From assembly GCA_007922195.1 (NCBI GenBank), contig ML681989.1, positions 49,144,661 to 49,208,660 of the forward strand: a DNA stretch of 64,000 nt, read 5' to 3'. Position numbers and translations under genes: made by a program. The notes under the pieces are model-generated. The model did not search any database, was not told where the DNA came from, and was given only the letters and a program-made list of their open reading frames with translations. This DNA comes from Podocnemis expansa. Lineage: Eukaryota; Chordata; Testudines; Podocnemididae. Positions 34,545 through 45,865 of this stretch are shown here, piece by piece (position 1 is the first letter of the stretch; each line of letters opens with the position of its first letter).

Positions 34545-35234
34545 CTAAAGCGGAAGGGTGATGGGGCTGATGTGTGGCGCCAAGGCCGTTTGGAACCCCT
34601 GGAAGGTTCCTCCTCCGGGCTGGAAGTACGAGATTCTCGGCCTGGTACTGGTGACAGCAGGGAGGTGCCAGCCCCCACTGGAGTGGAAGATGGGGAGCTG
34701 TGCGGTGAGGGCGAGCATCCTGGGTGGACCCAGGCCGCCTAGATGAAGGCCGGTTTGCCCCTTCTGGTTGGAAGTGGGGCAGGGGGTGTCGGGAGAAGCA
34801 GGAGGGCTCATGCTGCCTACACCACTTCCGGGGTGGACGGGACGAGGAGCGACTCTATTTGAGTCGGAGGTAAGTCCTTGCCAGGGGAGGGAGGACTGCC
34901 TGGGCGGAAGGACTCCCGCTCCTGTGGCACCGGGCTCTTGCGGTGCCGAGGGTGGAATTGGCTGGTGCCAGGGTGAGCCTGGCACTGGTGAGGCTGGACT
35001 GTACCATGCCATCAGCACCGGAGATGATATGGTGCAGCGCCAAGGTGACCCCAGCACCGTTGGTGCCGGGCTAACTGAGGGCAACCTTGAGCGGCACTGA
35101 TGTGCCGAGGTGCCGGGTAGGCGCTGCAGTGCCGGAGTCGGCACCGAGGTGGTGCAGCGGTGGCAGCTACCGGTGCTACGGTGCCGCATAGGCTCCGGCA
35201 CCGAGCCGGGTCTTGGTGCCGGGCATGAATCCAA
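34545..35234 (-). pseudogene. DIRS gag proline/serine-rich region (copy 2)
   Basis: A 229-codon frame of low complexity (Pro, Ser, Gly, His), lying between the Cys/His module and the helical gag segment. Its 'gtgccg'/'cggcacc' repeats resemble the equivalent region of copies 1 and 3. The frame relation to the upstream module is uncertain. Confidence 0.4.
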
Positions 35235-35252
35235 AGCCTCGGGTGAAGAGTG

Positions 35253-35636
35253 CTAGGCCTCCTCCGAGGCTAGGGCGCGGCGTCGCTGTTCCCTCTCCTT
35301 GATAGCTCTGGGTTTGAAGGAGAAACAGATGGAACAAGTTGAGACCATGTGGTCTTTGCCCAGGCACCTAAGGCACTTCCCGTGAGGGTTGTTCCAGGGG
35401 AAGGCCTTGTCGCACTTGGCACAGGGTTTAAACCCTGGCATTGTCAACGCGATGTTCCGATCCGGTAGTGGGAACTCTTGTAGTGAAGTTAAATCCACAA
35501 GATATGCTCCTAGCTGGACAGTAAATTGGAGAAAAAGGGACAGGCTGCTTGCAGTTCGCAAGGAGCGGACGTTCCAATTCCGATGCGCAAGGTGGAAGAA
35601 ATGAAACTGAGGAGGGGTCGGGAGGTGGCCAGACAT
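35253..35636 (-). pseudogene. DIRS gag N-terminal module (copy 2)
   Basis: A 127-codon frame with MPGFKPCAKCDKAFPWN, then PHGKCLRCLGKDH, CSICFSFKPR and KEREQRRR. This is the clearest Cys/His module together with copy 1. It starts within about 200 bases of the 5' terminal repeat. Confidence 0.7.
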
Positions 35637-35776
35637 ATAGCCACAGGGTGGCGCGAGGGGCAGAGGCCGCCTCCCCTCTCCTGACAGGCTAGAACAATTT
35701 TTTTCTGACCAATCCGGCGCTCTGGCACAGAGACACCTATTACTGAATGCATCTGAGCAGCATTCGAAGAAGAACC
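35605..35776. repeat. DIRS copy 2 terminal inverted repeat, 5' side
   Basis: Inverted partner of 30623-30814. It carries the presumed promoter on the minus strand. Confidence 0.75.
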
Positions 35777-36084
35777 TTTTTTTTTACTTATAATTATTTG
35801 TATTAAATGTCTAGTGCACATAAACCCAAGCCTATAGGAAACATTTGTAAGATTTTACTGCCAAAATTTTAAATGTAGTATTTGTTATTTTTGAGACATC
35901 ATTAATTTTACCACTTTTTATTTATTAATTAATGCTCATACTTTTTAAAAATTTTTTAAATGTTCATTTTAACTTTGTAGTTCAGCATTAGCTCATTTAT
36001 GTCAAGTGAAAGATGATCAATTTACAAGCTTCATGATGGGAAGATCTTTAAAAATATCATACCCAAGAATAATTTACGAGTTCC

Positions 36085-36132
36085 AGAGGGATAGTCATGT
36101 TAGTTCAGTTCAGCAAAACAAAAAAAGAGTCC
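36085..36132 (-). repeat. Penelope-type terminal repeat fragment
   Basis: 'gggatagtcatgttagttcag' is followed by 'cagcaaaacaaaaaaagagtcctg'-like sequence, a 48-base piece of the repeat at 728-845 in reverse orientation. Confidence 0.5.
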
Positions 36133-37079
36133 TGGGTGTTGTGTGGGGTGGTTAGGTCTGCAGGGGGGGGGCTGGGACCACAGGGAAGGTAGCAGTGGGG
36201 GTGATAGTGAGCCTTTAGGGGGCCCCACAAAGTAATTTGTGGCAGGGAAGCAGCTCCCAGCCTGTCCCTGCAAACAGCCAAGGTAAGGGCTTTGAGGGGG
36301 ACTCCTGGGGGTTGCGGGGGCAGGGGGTATGTGTGTAGCAGAGCTGGGTGGGAGTGGATGTGTAGCAAAGGGTGTGTAGCTGACGTTGTGGGGTGGCTGT
36401 TTGGTTGGGGGGGAGTGTAGTTGGGGGGGGTGAGCTGGGGGCTAGAGAGATAATTCTGGCCCTTGCAGTGATGGGAGGGTCCATCACAGGCAGCAGGGGG
36501 CTGGGGGAGGGGGGAATGGGACCCACTGGGGTGGGAGGGAGCAGCAGTGGGGTGAGGATTTACCCTGGGTGGCAGGGAGCTACTGTGGAGAAAGGGGGAA
36601 GTGGGTGCTGCGCTGTGCTCGCCTGCCCTACCTTCCCACTCCCCAGGTTCCCCCCTGCCGCCCTCCCCCCCCGCCCCCGAGCCACTCCTGTTCTCCGTTC
36701 CCCTCTCCTCTCTTGGCACCTTTGTGCTGTTCTCCATATGGCTGCTCTTGTCCTCTTTGGCCACCCCTGCCCAGGAACAGTGCTACCAGTTCTGGCACCC
36801 CCTGCAAGCAGAGCAGGTGCCAGCGGCCCCCTACAAAGCTTACCAGGCTTACTGTGTTGCGCCGGCCCTGTCCCTGCCCTGCTCTGTTCCCCACACTCAC
36901 TCCTGCCACTGCAAACAACTCCTTACCTCCCCTGTCTTGCCATCCCTGCTCTGCTACCCCTACTATCCCACATAGCAGTATTTCCAAACCACTGTGCCAT
37001 GGTTCATAAATATTCATGTTACTTTGAGCTAGTTTGAATATTCATGAGTTTTTAATTGTAGTCTTCCTTGACAAATTTG

Positions 37080-37187
37080 AAATCAATCAATCAATCAAAT
37101 CATAGGGCTGGAAGGGACCTCGTGAGATCATCGAGTCCAACCCCCTGGGAATTGAACCCAGGACCTTCTGCATGTTAAGCAGAGGTA
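37080..37187 (-). repeat. tRNA/CR1 chimeric SINE fragment
   Basis: On the minus strand a B-box-like GGTTCAATTCC sits in a 'cctgggttcaattcccag' hairpin. It is followed by a CR1-type tail ('ggttggact', 'ggtcccttccagcc', 'ctatgattt') and a (GATT)n 3' end. The layout fits turtle SINEs with a tRNA-related head and a CR1-like tail. The A-box half is truncated. Confidence 0.65.
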
Positions 37188-37240
37188 AAGTATCAAGGTG
37201 TGCCACAGCAGAGAAAAGGTTGGGAACCACTGGTCTAGAT

Positions 37241-37714
37241 CAGGTGTCTCAAACTCAAATCACCACAAGGGCCACATGAGGATTAGTATAGGGCTGCATG
37301 GGGACTAGTACATTAGCCTGAGGGCCGCACCACTGGCTGCTCTGGGTAGTCAGGTTTTAGTAGAGTGGTCTGCGTCCTTGTCAGTTTCCTGCAACTGCTA
37401 CCCTCTGGGTAGAAGCAGCTGTGGGTAATTGACAAGGACACCAGCTGCTCTGCTAAAACCCAACTTACCTGGGTGGCCAGTGTCCTCTTAAATTTTCTGC
37501 GGCTGTAATAGCTGGGAGGTGAGCCGTGGCAGGAAACTTGAAAGGACGCTGGTCTGCTCTACTACTACCAGGTAGCCAGTGGCCTTTTAAACCTCCCACC
37601 ACAGCTTCCTCCCCCCACAGCCCTCCTGGGGAGCTGTAGTGCCAATGCCACGACCCAGTACCAATGGGTCTGCAACCCAGTACTGGGTCCTGACCCGTGG
37701 TTTGACAACCACTG
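37241..37714. mobile_element. hAT MITE inserted at the first hAT's target duplication
   Basis: Starts CAGGTGTCTCAAACTC and ends GTTTGACAACCACTG. Its left flanking 8-mer is gtctagat (37233-37240), which is also the right duplication of the hAT 29780-37232. Its right 8-mer is atctagag (37715-37722), 6/8. It contains 'gggtcctgaccc' near the end. Confidence 0.75.
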
Positions 37715-37722
37715 ATCTAGAG

Positions 37723-39563
37723 GATGGAGCCCTAAGCTGAACATCAGGACCGTCTGAGTTCTGATGTCAGATCTGTCACTGGCTCACTGTGGGGCCTCAG
37801 GTCAGTCATTTCACCTTTCTGCAGCAGTTTCCCTGGCTATTAAATGGGGATATTTCCCAGGGCTGTTAGGGTAGTTAATTTGTTAATGCCTGTACAAAAC
37901 TGAAAACATAAAGTATTATAAGAATGTTAAATGCTATTACAGTGATAAAGGAACCACTGTTGTGTTACAGATTCCAAATCTAGCAGATATTTTAAACTAT
38001 TGCTTTGGGATAAACTCCTTGAACGCGCACACACAGACACACATACACAAAATGAGATTCATACAATGTGTTGCTTTGAAGAACTTAGAATGTCTGAGTC
38101 AGTGTGGAGCAATAGAAGTAACTGTAATAATAGTTGAGGTCTCTCTCATTAGAATATAACCAGGTTCAATCAACAGTGGAGTTCAGTCTGTTACTATTCA
38201 GTTTTTTCAGCTCTCAGTCATTTCAACTTAATAGATTACACACATGTGATACTAAGGCATGTATCTATGGCATGCCAAGAGGCCTAGATCGTTGGGCTAT
38301 ATCTGAGATAACTCAACTACTGACCACTTTACTCTGCAGCTAATTTGCATGCAACATTTCATTAGTTATAGGAGTGATTTAACACAGATGGTGGATTATT
38401 TGGCCCAATTGCCACAGTTCTTCAGACCACCCACATAACAACCCAACCGTAACCCTAGATACACAGCCCCTCATTGCAGCACACACCCCATATTTGCCAC
38501 CTACACAAATCAGCACAAATCACCCATCATGACACAGCCTACACACATCAGAAATTCCCCAATGCAACTCATGTAGCCAAACAAATAAACACAAAATCAC
38601 CCATCACTGCCTCCAGATACAAATAATACAACCAGCCACACGACACAGCCAGCGTACAGAACTCCAAATGCAGACAGTGGCTCTGCAGCCCAATCTCTTA
38701 TTTACCTTCTGTGCAAATCAACACAAAATCCCCCACCCCAGCACAATGACCCACACAATAACACAGCCAGCAATCACAACCCCAAACAAAGAAACATAGC
38801 CCCTCTCTGCCACACACACCTCTCATCCGCCACAAGCACAAATTAACAATAATTTGTCAGCACAAAGAACAGGTCTACACTGGCAGTGAAATTCTGTGGG
38901 AGTCAACAAAACCCAGGTAGTCCATGCAAATTTATTTGCATAATTCACATTGAGCTGATTTCCTAATTCCTCTTCTGTGTGGAATATAAACTCAAGTACT
39001 CCTTGAATTTTTATGGTGGTTCGATGAAAAATAAATTAATGCAGAGAAAAACAAGAGTTTAAAAATCACCCCTTTGGGTAGTTTTTCACAGGATCATCTT
39101 GACTCTTCCATGTAAACCTTTTGCAAAAACCAAAAGCATTCTGGGACCAGTTCTTTGGTTTCATTATCGAGCCTCAGGTGCTCGCTCCTAGAATATCAGT
39201 TCTACTTCACGAGTGTTTGTCTAGACAGTATTTGTAACTTTTTAGCCCTAATGACAAGTTTGCATGTCAAGGCCACTGAGTTTTATATTGACAGCTAATA
39301 AGCTGTGGCGACAATATCTTCATTTACTCCTTGAGGCAGGCAAAAAGAAAACTGAGAGAAAGATCGATAGACATATGCTCTTTGTTAAATACCCCTGTAG
39401 CCTGAGACAGGAAAACACTGCCTGAAGTGGAAAGGAGCAGTCTGGGAGTTCATAGCTCACCTTTTTATGCCTATTTACATGTTCATGCCATTCACTACCC
39501 TAATTGTTCACTAAGGCTAATCCACAAGGTAGACCAGGCATAGCTATTGAACTCCTCCTCCTC
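37723..39563. other. Anonymous DNA, CA-rich in part
   Basis: I see no gene. 38400-38880 is unusually poor in G on the plus strand, with many 'acacagcc' and 'cacaaat' words, resembling a decayed CA-rich satellite. Confidence 0.5.
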
Positions 39564-39649
39564 CTCCTTTGAGTGCTGCCCACATCCATTCTAATTTAGG
39601 AGTACACATGCTGCAGCACATGCTCCTCAGAAACCTTTTAGTCTTAGCC

Positions 39650-39978
39650 CAGGGGTCTGCAACCTGTGGCTCCAGAGCCCCATGCAACGCTTTGGCCATG
39701 CGCTTTCAGCTTTGAGCTCCGGCCTTCACCTCTTCCCCCCTGTGGGTGGGCCATGCCATCTCTGAACTCCCCCTCTGCCTGTGGGGGGCCTGCTCCTGGT
39801 TCCAGGCTTTTCCCCTCCCTCCCCCACTACCCCCCATGGACAGGGGACCCTGCAGCAAGCACCCTGGGGCAGCTCCTTCCTCCAGGAGGCTACACCTATT
39901 GTGGCTCTCAAAATACTTGATTATTCAAGAAATTTTTTAAAAAATGGTTCCTCTTATCTTTCAGGTTGCTGACCCCTG
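39650..39978 (+). mobile_element. hAT MITE, CAGGGGTCTGCAACC type, 329 bp
   Basis: Starts CAGGGGTCTGCAACC and ends GGTTGCTGACCCCTG. Flanking duplications tcttagcc (39642-39649) and ccttagcc (39979-39986) match 7/8 with central TA. It interrupts the DIRS 5' terminal repeat: the recurring 'ttagcc' is followed after the MITE by the continuation of that repeat. Confidence 0.85.
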
Positions 39979-40809
39979 CCTTAGCCTGTCCCCTATATGG
40001 TCAGTCGCCAGTGCCCCCTCGGTCTCATGCTCTGGTCATGGTATTTAGGTGATGCTGATCCTGTCCTTGCCCCTTTCAGTTTCTTCTTTCTGCCCTTCTG
40101 ATCTTGCAAGTGCCTGTTTTCCCATCATCTTTAGTCTCTACAGTTAGTTGGTTAGTAGTTAGCAGTCTCATTTCTAGCTCCAAGATTAGTTCAAGGGTCT
40201 TTAGGGCAGTGGTTCCCAACCAGTGTGCTGTGGTACACTGGTGTGCCATGGCAACTCCTGTGGTGTGCTATGAGAATCCCCCGAGCTGGAGCTACAGCTG
40301 CCAGAGTCTGAGCCGCAGGCAGTGGCACCATGCAATCCCGGCTGGTGGGTTCCCTGGAGCCACAGACAGCAGCCCCATGTGGTCCTGGCCTGGGGTGGGG
40401 GCTCCCTGCGCTGGAGTCCCATGCTGAAGCCCTGCGTGGTGCACTCTTTCCTTTCAGATGCATGCACAGTGCGCCGCATTCAACAGCAGCACATGGGACC
40501 CAGGCTTGGTGGCTGACATCCAAGCAGCCAGCAAGCAAGGAGGCACCGCCAGCTCCCAAAGCCTCATGGTGGGCGTTGCCTCTGAGCCGGAGCCTCTTAT
40601 GGCAGCACCAGACTGCAAAAGAAGGAAGAAAGCCTGGCTGCTGTGAGAGGCTTGGGCTCAGAGAAGCACTCGTCATGGGGCTTTGGGAGGTGACAATGTG
40701 TCCTCGCCAGACAGCGGCTCAGATCTCAGCTGAGTTGATAAGAGCAGAGCCTGCAGGGCGTCCTCAGCACAGGCGGGCATGCAGCTGGGAAAGAGGTGGA
40801 GCCTGCTGT

Positions 40810-41110
40810 CTGCTTTCTTTTCTCTTTCTTCTTTCTCTTTATTTCTCTTCTTTCCTTCTCTCTCTTCTTTCTTTTACTTCCTTCCTTGTTTCCTTTCTTC
40901 TTTTTTCTTTTTCCTTCCTTCTCTTTTTCTTTTTTCTTTCTTTTTCTCTTTCTCTTCCTTCCTTTACTTTCTCTTCCTTCCCACTTTCTCTTCTCACTTC
41001 CCTTTCTTCTTTTTCCCTTCCTTCTTTTCTAGTTTCCTGCTTTTTCTCTTTTTCTCTTTTTCCTTCTTTCTTTCTTTCTTTCCCATACACCTTCTTTCTT
41101 TCCTTCTCTC
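40810..41110. repeat. Polypyrimidine (CTTT/CCTT)n tract
   Basis: About 300 bases almost purely C and T on the plus strand. The F/S/L-rich frames on plus and K/E/R-rich frames on minus are artefacts of this composition. It can form triplex DNA. Confidence 0.95.
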
Positions 41111-41309
41111 TATTTTTAAAAAAACTTTAAAAATTCTTTTAATTAAAAAGCTTTCTAAAAATTAAATTTCAAATAAAAATTCACAAAACCCCATTAATTA
41201 ATTCTATTTACAATAAACACATTTTAAAACAGTCATTTTAACAAACACATCTTAAAACACAGACCTATTTTAATTTTTAATTAACATTTTAAAACAGGCC
41301 TATTTTGTA

Positions 41310-41600
41310 CAAAACAAGCAAGGAGTCTTGTGGCACTTAAAGACTAACAGATTTACTGATCACTTTAGTTTTTGTGGGAGAAATCCCAGTTTGTCAGATG
41401 CTTTGAAGATGGGGTAACTTACAGAATGGGATGAAAATAAATGCAGGGATTGTAAAATGTGGGATCAGGTCATACAGTAACAGCAAATCAGAGCAGCTGT
41501 TAAGATTCAAACACTGGGAAACAGCACGTAGAGAAGGGAGAAGTCAAATCACCCATTGTAGTGGGAAAAGAAGCCATAGTCAATGGGACTATAGGGAACA
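41310..41600 (-). repeat. Penelope-like element 3' terminal fragment
   Basis: Read in order: 'aaggagtcttgtggcactt', 'gtgggagaaatcccag', 'gaaaataaatgcaggg', 'acagcaaatcagagcag'. The same order occurs at 57760-57960, next to Penelope-like coding sequence, so this copy includes part of the element's 3' region rather than just the short terminal repeat. Confidence 0.65.
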
Positions 41601-41796
41601 TTGGTGACATGGCTCATGAATATTCATAAGTTAATTTGAATATACATGAATTTATCATGGCAGTGTGCAGCGGCATAATTGAAGGCCTCAAAGTATGCCG
41701 CAGCAGAGAAAAGCTTAGGAACCACTGCTTTAGGGCATCTTAAGCTTTGGAGTGAGCATCTGGGACCCTGCATGACACCCGGCACCAGTTCTGACC

Positions 41797-41946
41797 ATGC
41801 TGGGCTTCAAGCCATGTGCCTCTTGTGGGAAGGCCTTACCAGTCAGCAATCCCCACAACAGATGCCTGAAATGCCTGGGTGAGACCCTCAGGGCTGACAA
41901 ATTCTGTATTTGTTGGTCCTTCGAGCCAAGGACTCAGAAGGAGAAT
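41797..41946 (+). pseudogene. DIRS copy A gag Cys-rich module
   Basis: Reads MLGFKPCASCGKALP, PHNRCLKCLGET and then a diverged CICWSFEPR. It is the same module as in the three minus-strand copies, with the last cysteine pair altered. Lies directly after the hAT at 40207-41727. Confidence 0.65.
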
Positions 41947-43030
41947 GAGTCACCTTCAGGCCCTTGCCATCAAGGTGGCCTTCCGTCTTGCGTTGGAATC
42001 AGTATGCCCTTCCTTGGCACCAGGTGCCTTAATGCAGTGAGCCCACTTGGCACTGTCTCCATCCTGGTGTCTGTTGCCTTCCAGCAGGGAGAGGAAGCTT
42101 CAGGCAGGCAGAAACGTAGCTCCTGTACTAAGGGCCCCAGTGTTGGGAGAGAAGAGTCACTCCTGCCTTGACTCTCCCTCGCCAGTGTGGGCAGCACTTG
42201 GGGCATTGAGGACTTCATCGATCCCAGCACTGTCCCCGCCAGAAGCTTTTGCAGTGGCGAGGTCACTACTGGTGCTGCCAGCACTGTCTCCTCCCCCACC
42301 AAGGCCAGTGGCACCGAGGGGCAAGCCTTCCATAACATCAAAGGCCTGGTTCAGGCCCCAGTGCCGGTCCAGCCCCTTGGCATCGCAGCCCCGCCCCCAG
42401 CATAGGAGTCAGAGGTGTGGCACAGGAGCACTGTCCAGAACCGGGTCTCCACCCCTTCGTTCTCTGGCATAGCGATCTGGAGATCTTCAGCATTGGCTTT
42501 CTTCGTCTCTGGCATGCCCAGACTCGCCTGATTAGGGATCACAGTCAGAGGCAAGGGAAGATCTCTCATCTCCAGCTTGCTTGTCCCCACAAGACACATT
42601 GGTGAAGAAAGCTTTAGTGCCTCAGTCAGCCCGGCACTGGTCCCTGATCCCAGTCATTGGGAGATCTGGAGCATGGCATCATCACCGGAATGATGAACCT
42701 ATGACTGTGTCGCCTCCGGGATCACCAGACAGTGCCAGCCTAGTAGTGAGTCTCTGTAGAGGTTGCTCCTGGCACTGGGATGTTCTCCTTTGGCACAGGA
42801 GAAGAGGGCACCCACCTAGTTGTTCAAGGACTGGATGGCCCAGTGGTCCTACTGGGGCTCTTGGACCATGTTGCAGAGGGGTTCCCCATTGCACACATTC
42901 TCGAGGGACCCACAGTACAGGTCCAGCCAAGACCCACAAGGGTGGGATACTGAATCTGACCCTGGAGAGGGCCCCTTTGGTTTGGGCAGGGACAGCTCCC
43001 AAGCACACTCCTTATCATCCCAGGATGAGA
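41947..43030 (+). pseudogene. Remainder of gag and deleted polymerase region of copy A
   Basis: Short frames rich in Ser, Pro and Gly on both strands. No reverse-transcriptase catalytic motif could be read, and the spacing to RNase H is too short for a complete polymerase, so most of it appears deleted. Confidence 0.4.
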
Positions 43031-43460
43031 TTCAGAACCCTTTGGTGACCCTGATAATGGACACCTCAGACCTGGGACTGGAGGCACATATCAGCTATGG
43101 CCTCAGAACCCAGGGAAGTGGTGAATGGAAGAAATTACCTTCCACATAAATGTAAATGAGCTGAGGGCGATCCGCCTGGCTGGCAAGGTCTTCCTCGACA
43201 GGGTCAAGGGCAGGACAAAACAAGTCCTCACAGAGAACATGGTGGCGATGTTCTACCTCAACCACCAAAGGCGAGCACAATCATCTGCCTTGTGCAGGGA
43301 GACAGTTCACCTTTGGGAGCTTGTCTTAGCAAGCAATTTCTACCTGGTAGTGGCTCACCTATCAGGAGTGAAGAATGACCAAGCAGACAGACTCAGCAGG
43401 CAATTATTGCCTCAGCATGAGTGGTCCCTTCACTCCTCTCTTCCAGTAATGGAGTCACCC
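43031..43460 (+). pseudogene. DIRS RNase H domain (copy A)
   Basis: The first part (frame of 42820-43149) ends VTLIMDTSDLGLEAHIS, containing the first acidic residue. After a frameshift near 43120 the frame 43125-43463 continues with HINVNELRAIRLA (second acidic residue), VLTENMVAMFYLN (the usual aspartate of LTDN is glutamate here) and NDQADRLSRQ (last acidic residue). The order matches the RNase H between polymerase and recombinase in DIRS elements. Inactive through the frameshift. Confidence 0.75.
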
Positions 43461-43834
43461 TGAGATAGACCTATTTGTGAGCAACGCAAACTGCAAATGC
43501 AGCCTATACTGCTCTTTCAGGGGCAGAGAGAAGTGCTGCCTATCAGATGCATTCCTAATCAGCTGGGAGGGCTCCCTTCTCTACACCTTCCCCCTAATTC
43601 CTGTGATTCACAGGGTTCTGTTAGAGATTAGAGGGAGAGGGCAGGAGTTATCATGATAGCCCCAGCTTGGCCTAGCCATCTCTGGCTCAGCATGCTCCTT
43701 GACCAGTTGATGTCCCCTCCCAGAATGCTTCCATCCAGGGGAGACCTTCTGACCCAGGGCAAAGGGTGCTTCCTGCACCCAGACCTGGGATCTCTATACC
43801 TGACAGCCTGGAAACTCCATGACTGAATCCGGCT

Positions 43835-44692
43835 GAGAGCGCTCCTGTGGAGGTCCAACAGATCCTGGTCGATTGTAGAAAACCATCCACACAGGCTGCC
43901 TACAAAGTGAAGTGGAGGCAGTTTAACTTGTGGGTGACAGCCATAGGTGTCCCCCCCAGAAAGCATACCTATCTAATGCATTCTGGACTGCCTCCTCCTA
44001 CTAAAAAGGGAAGAACTGGCCATAGCCTCCCTCAGAGTCCATTCAGCAGTAATTTCTGCCTTCTACAACTTCTTCCAAGGAGTCACTCCCTTCTTGTACC
44101 CTAGGCCTTCCAGATTCCTTGAGGGAATAGAAAGACTTCTCTCAGATCCATGACCCTGTCCCACAGTGGGACCTAAATCTGGTTCTAAACTGGCTAACAA
44201 CACCCTTCCCCTTTCAAACCCATAGATTCATGCACCATTCCAGTCCTGTCCTGGCAAGTGGCATTCCTAGTGGCCATCACTTCAGCAAGGAGGGTATCTG
44301 AGTTCAGAGCCCTATCCTTAGAACCACTGTACACTGTGTCCCATAAGGACAAAGGTCATTTTAGATCATACCCAGCATTTCTGCCAAAGGTGGTCTCCTC
44401 CTTCCATATCTACAATGATATCTTCCTTCCAGTATTCTTCCCTGAGCCACACATAATGGAGAACCAAAGGAAGTGGCATACCTTGGACATTAGAAGGGCC
44501 CTTGCCACATACATCGAAAGGATTAGGCCATGCTGGAAGTCAACCCAACTCTTCATCATGGTTAATGAACGTATGAGAGGCCAGTTGGTAACATGACGGC
44601 ACATCTCATCATGGATAACAAGTTGTATGAAGGACTGTTATCACTGTGCTGGAGTGCCCCTACTGGAATTGAATAAGGCACATTCAGCTAGA
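43835..44692 (+). pseudogene. DIRS tyrosine recombinase, N-terminal and central part (copy A)
   Basis: One frame has VDCRKPSTQAAYKVKWRQFNLW, the N-terminal DNA-binding segment. A later frame (44258-44596) has FLVAITSARRVSEFRALS, which includes the first catalytic arginine, and LPKVVSSFH. The region ends in LELNKAHSAR at 44663-44692, where H-S-A-R fits the catalytic H-x-x-R. Several frameshifts and stops separate these parts. A hAT insertion cuts the gene directly after the H-x-x-R. Confidence 0.75.
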
Positions 44693-45760
44693 TTGTTGTT
44701 TGTCAAACTTTTTTTCTCGAGATACAGCTCTAGACCCCTCTGCTGTGCAGCAACCCTCCACTGAAAAAAAGTGGCAGCTACCAGAAAATTGAACAGGGCT
44801 GGGAGGGGAGGAATCCCTCATGACTTTCATCCTTTCTCTTGAGGCTTCTGTTGCATGCGCCAAGTCTACACATCTAATTTGAGATCACCTACATGGAACA
44901 TGCAGAGGGTGATCCCACATGCCATACTCCTGTCTCAAATAAGGAAGTATGTCAAGTCTCTAAAATTGCATGTGGTAGCCTGGAGTGGGAAGTGACTAGG
45001 TGGAGAAATGAGATGGAAGTGCTGAGAAAGGGGGAGGAGGAGAGAGCCAATGCCAGGCTGGAAAGAAAGTTCCTGGAATTTCCTATCTGCTGCTGAGTCT
45101 GTCCAAGTTCCTCCAGGTCCTGCTCCTTTCACTTCCTGGGATTGGGCAGTGGAGAAGCAGTCCATCTGGGTTCCACTTTCACCTCAGCTCTTCCTCTGCT
45201 CCCTGAGTCTGCAGGAGTTTCCATGAACACACAATTGTCCACAATCTTGCATTTTGGTTGACTTGTTACTTAGGCTGTCTCATTGTAGAAAAAATGCTAT
45301 ACTTGCTAACACAGGCTTGTACTAGAACAGTTTTTTCACTTCTCTTTTTAATTATTGATCAAAAAAAATCTCTGGAAAGAGTGTTTATTAAAATCTACAA
45401 GTTATAACTTTTGTTGCAAGCAAGGGAATTCTCAATGCACTGAAAAACGAGGCAAGTCCTAGTTTGCAAAAATAATCACAATCCCCAGATCCCAGAAATG
45501 ATGAAATAAAGGGGTGTTCAAACAGTGGGTTACTTACCAGTAACTGTCGTTCTTCGAGGTGAGCTGCTCAGATTCATTCAGTAATAGGTGTACGTGCCTC
45601 AGTGCACGATTGGTCGGAAGCTTTTTAGCCCTAGCTTGTCAAAACAGGGCTGGCAGCCAATGCCCCCTTTTCACCCCGAGGCTATATATGTGGCCGCAGC
45701 TCTGCCCCTCCTCAGTCCCTAAAAGTCACCAACTCTGAGTTGCAGGGACAGTGGGAGGGT

Positions 45761-45865
45761 TCTGAATGTATCTGGGAAGCTCATCTTGAAGAAGGACAGT
45801 TACTGGTAACTAACTCACTTTTCTTCTTTGAGTGCTGCTCAGATACATTCAGTAATAGGTGACTG
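45761..45865. repeat. DIRS copy 3 internal complementary region
   Basis: Reverse complements of the left and right outer ends are joined head-to-head here ('gaatgtatctgggaagc' ... 'gttactggtaac' ... 'gctgctcagatacattcag'). Same structure as 30859-30957. Confidence 0.75.

Larger units (their letters stand above)
30623..35776 (-). mobile_element. DIRS retrotransposon, 5.15 kb, both terminal repeats present (copy 2)
   Basis: Inverted terminal repeats lie at 30623-30814 (3' side) and 35605-35776 (5' side). Both contain 'ctgctcagat', 'attggtc' and 'cctcctcagtt' blocks in opposite orientation. An internal complementary region lies just inside the 3' repeat. Gag remnants lie at 33.8-35.6 kb, and a possible reverse-transcriptase thumb remnant at 31.2-31.4 kb. 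RNase H and tyrosine recombinase, which should lie between that remnant and the internal complementary region, have no room. As expected for DIRS, no target-site duplication is seen. Inserted inside the hAT 29780-37232. Confidence 0.85.
29780..37232. mobile_element. hAT element split by a DIRS insertion
   Basis: The ends are CCATGGTTCCCAACC and GGTTGGGAACCACTG, flanked by exact duplications gtctagat (29772-29779 and 37233-37240). Subtracting the DIRS at 30623-35776 leaves about 2.3 kb. No transposase frame is recognisable, so it is nonautonomous or decayed. The right half (36130-37000) has very G-rich and C-rich strands, where long frames on both strands are compositional. The hAT at 40207-41727 has the same ends and 'gtgtgcc' motifs. 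Confidence 0.85.
40207..41727. mobile_element. hAT element, 1521 bp, with exact 8-bp duplication
   Basis: Ends CAGTGGTTCCCAACC and TTAGGAACCACTG. It is flanked by ctttaggg on both sides (40199-40206 and 41728-41735), 8/8. Inside are a polypyrimidine tract (40810-41110) and a Penelope-type terminal fragment (41310-41600). No transposase. It is related to the hAT at 29780-37232 by its ends and the 'gtgtgccatgg'-like first 50 bases. Confidence 0.9.

Noticed and set aside
36105..37037. Long ORFs on both strands (219 and 214 codons)
   Set aside because: Sit in a strongly G-rich/C-rich part of a hAT element, low complexity, no domain.
40779..41165. Phe/Ser/Leu-rich 'membrane protein' ORFs
   Set aside because: Translation of a polypyrimidine microsatellite.
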